From Bacilli bacterium (GTDB lineage: Bacteria > Bacillota_I > Bacilli_A > RF39 > UBA660), in assembly GCA_900766325.1 (NCBI GenBank), contig CAAFVA010000076.1, positions 1-14,041 on the forward strand: 14,041 nucleotides of DNA. Direction: 5' to 3'. The translations under genes were made by a program, and so were the position numbers. The notes beneath the pieces are model-generated. The model ran no database searches and was not told where the DNA came from. It saw only the letters and a list, made by a program, of their open reading frames with translations. Numbering within the stretch: the first letter of the stretch is position 1; every line of letters starts with the position of its first letter. Shown here in pieces: positions 13,764 through 14,041 of this stretch.

Positions 13764-13791
13764 AAAAAAGATAACCTAAGTTACCTTTTTA
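13764..13791 (-). terminator. Terminator on the stop of the last partial gene (repeat copy 2)
   Basis: It has the same 28 bases as 10729-10756, forming a 10-bp stem with a 4-base loop followed on the minus strand by TTTTTTTATTTATT. It overlaps the TAA stop at 13789-13791. Confidence 0.8.
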
Positions 13792-14041
13792 ATCTGGGAA
13801 AAATGCGTTTACACTCATCTCTAAGTAGTTTAAACCAGTATAATTAGGATATGCTTCTTTTACTTTATTCATCATTTCTTCAGCATTAGTAGATGATTCT
13901 CTAATATCAATGATGTTTTTTAAGTATGCTATCTTTTCTTTTACCGCAGAAATACCCTCAGGAATATAATGAGAAGTTAAAATTAAATTATAATTTTTCT
14001 TTAAGTATCCTTCTAGAGTTTCTATCATTAAATTAGCATGA
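13789..14041 (-). CDS. C-terminal end of a probable metallo-beta-lactamase-fold protein (partial)
   Basis: The minus-strand frame is open from the window edge through HANLMIETLEGYLKKN to the stop at 13789, giving about 83 visible residues; the Met at 14028 is probably internal because the frame continues upstream. The visible part NLILTSHYIPEGISAVKEKIAYL...VKEAYPNYTGLNYLEMSVNAFFP resembles the helical C-terminus of MBL-fold hydrolases, where an (A/S)HxxPEG segment carries a late metal-site His, followed by a conserved YP...G.NYLE block. The catalytic HxHxDH motif would lie outside the window, so the assignment rests on the tail alone and the substrate is unknown. Confidence 0.5.
   Translation of the reverse strand, partial: HANLMIETLEGYLKKNYNLILTSHYIPEGISAVKEKIAYLKNIIDIRESSTNAEEMMNKVKEAYPNYTGLNYLEMSVNAFFPD

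Noticed and set aside
1..14041. tRNA genes, rRNA, CRISPR arrays, insertion sequences
   Set aside because: No cloverleaf T-arm signature, regularly spaced repeats, transposase motifs or terminal inverted repeats were found on either strand.

Overview
The window is very AT-rich DNA with tightly packed genes, nearly all on the minus strand. Ribosome-binding sites are strong (AGGAG/GGAGG type), and hairpin-plus-T-run terminators often sit on the stop codons. TGA ends real genes: the RsmE-like frame ends in TGA, and the HxlR/macrodomain junction is ATGA. This excludes the Mycoplasma code, in which TGA encodes Trp. MurE carries the DNPRE signature for meso-diaminopimelate, so the cell should make a DAP-type wall. 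Together these suggest a low-GC, reduced-genome Firmicute of the Bacilli/Erysipelotrichia/RF39 kind. The lineage is an inference, not a proven assignment.

Layout, left to right. Positions 1-1419 hold two tandem minus-strand paralogs of the DUF1016/YhcG family with a PD-(D/E)XK nuclease domain; the first is cut by the window edge. Next are mtaB (tRNA ms2t6A37 methylthiotransferase) and an ndk-rsmE-membrane-protein operon ending in a terminator. The rsmE-to-mtaB order resembles the conserved Bacillus yqeU-yqeV neighbourhood. At 4855-5865 lies the only plus-strand gene, a stand-alone ClpB/ClpC-type D1 AAA+ ATPase without N-domain or D2, expressed divergently from ndk. It faces thyA-folA (dTMP synthesis) across a shared bidirectional terminator. 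murE follows, with its own leader.

Positions 8749-10656 hold a three-gene operon with overlapping frames: an HxlR-family regulator, a macrodomain protein with the Cys/His zinc signature, and a SirTM-class sirtuin. This is a protein ADP-ribosylation/de-ADP-ribosylation pair. It lacks the GcvH-like and lipoate-ligase genes usually next to it, and its controller is a one-Cys HxlR protein of the redox-sensing type.

Positions 10792-12597 encode a membrane-anchored hybrid histidine-kinase-like protein whose phospho-accepting His is Gln, whose G2 box is lost, and whose receiver lacks the switch Thr. It looks like a pseudokinase. A PlsC-like acyltransferase and the C-terminal end of a probable metallo-beta-lactamase-fold protein complete the window. 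An identical 28-bp terminator repeat occurs after the kinase-like gene and after the last partial gene.

No rRNA, tRNA, CRISPR array or insertion sequence was recognised. No gap longer than about 150 bases lacks a gene.
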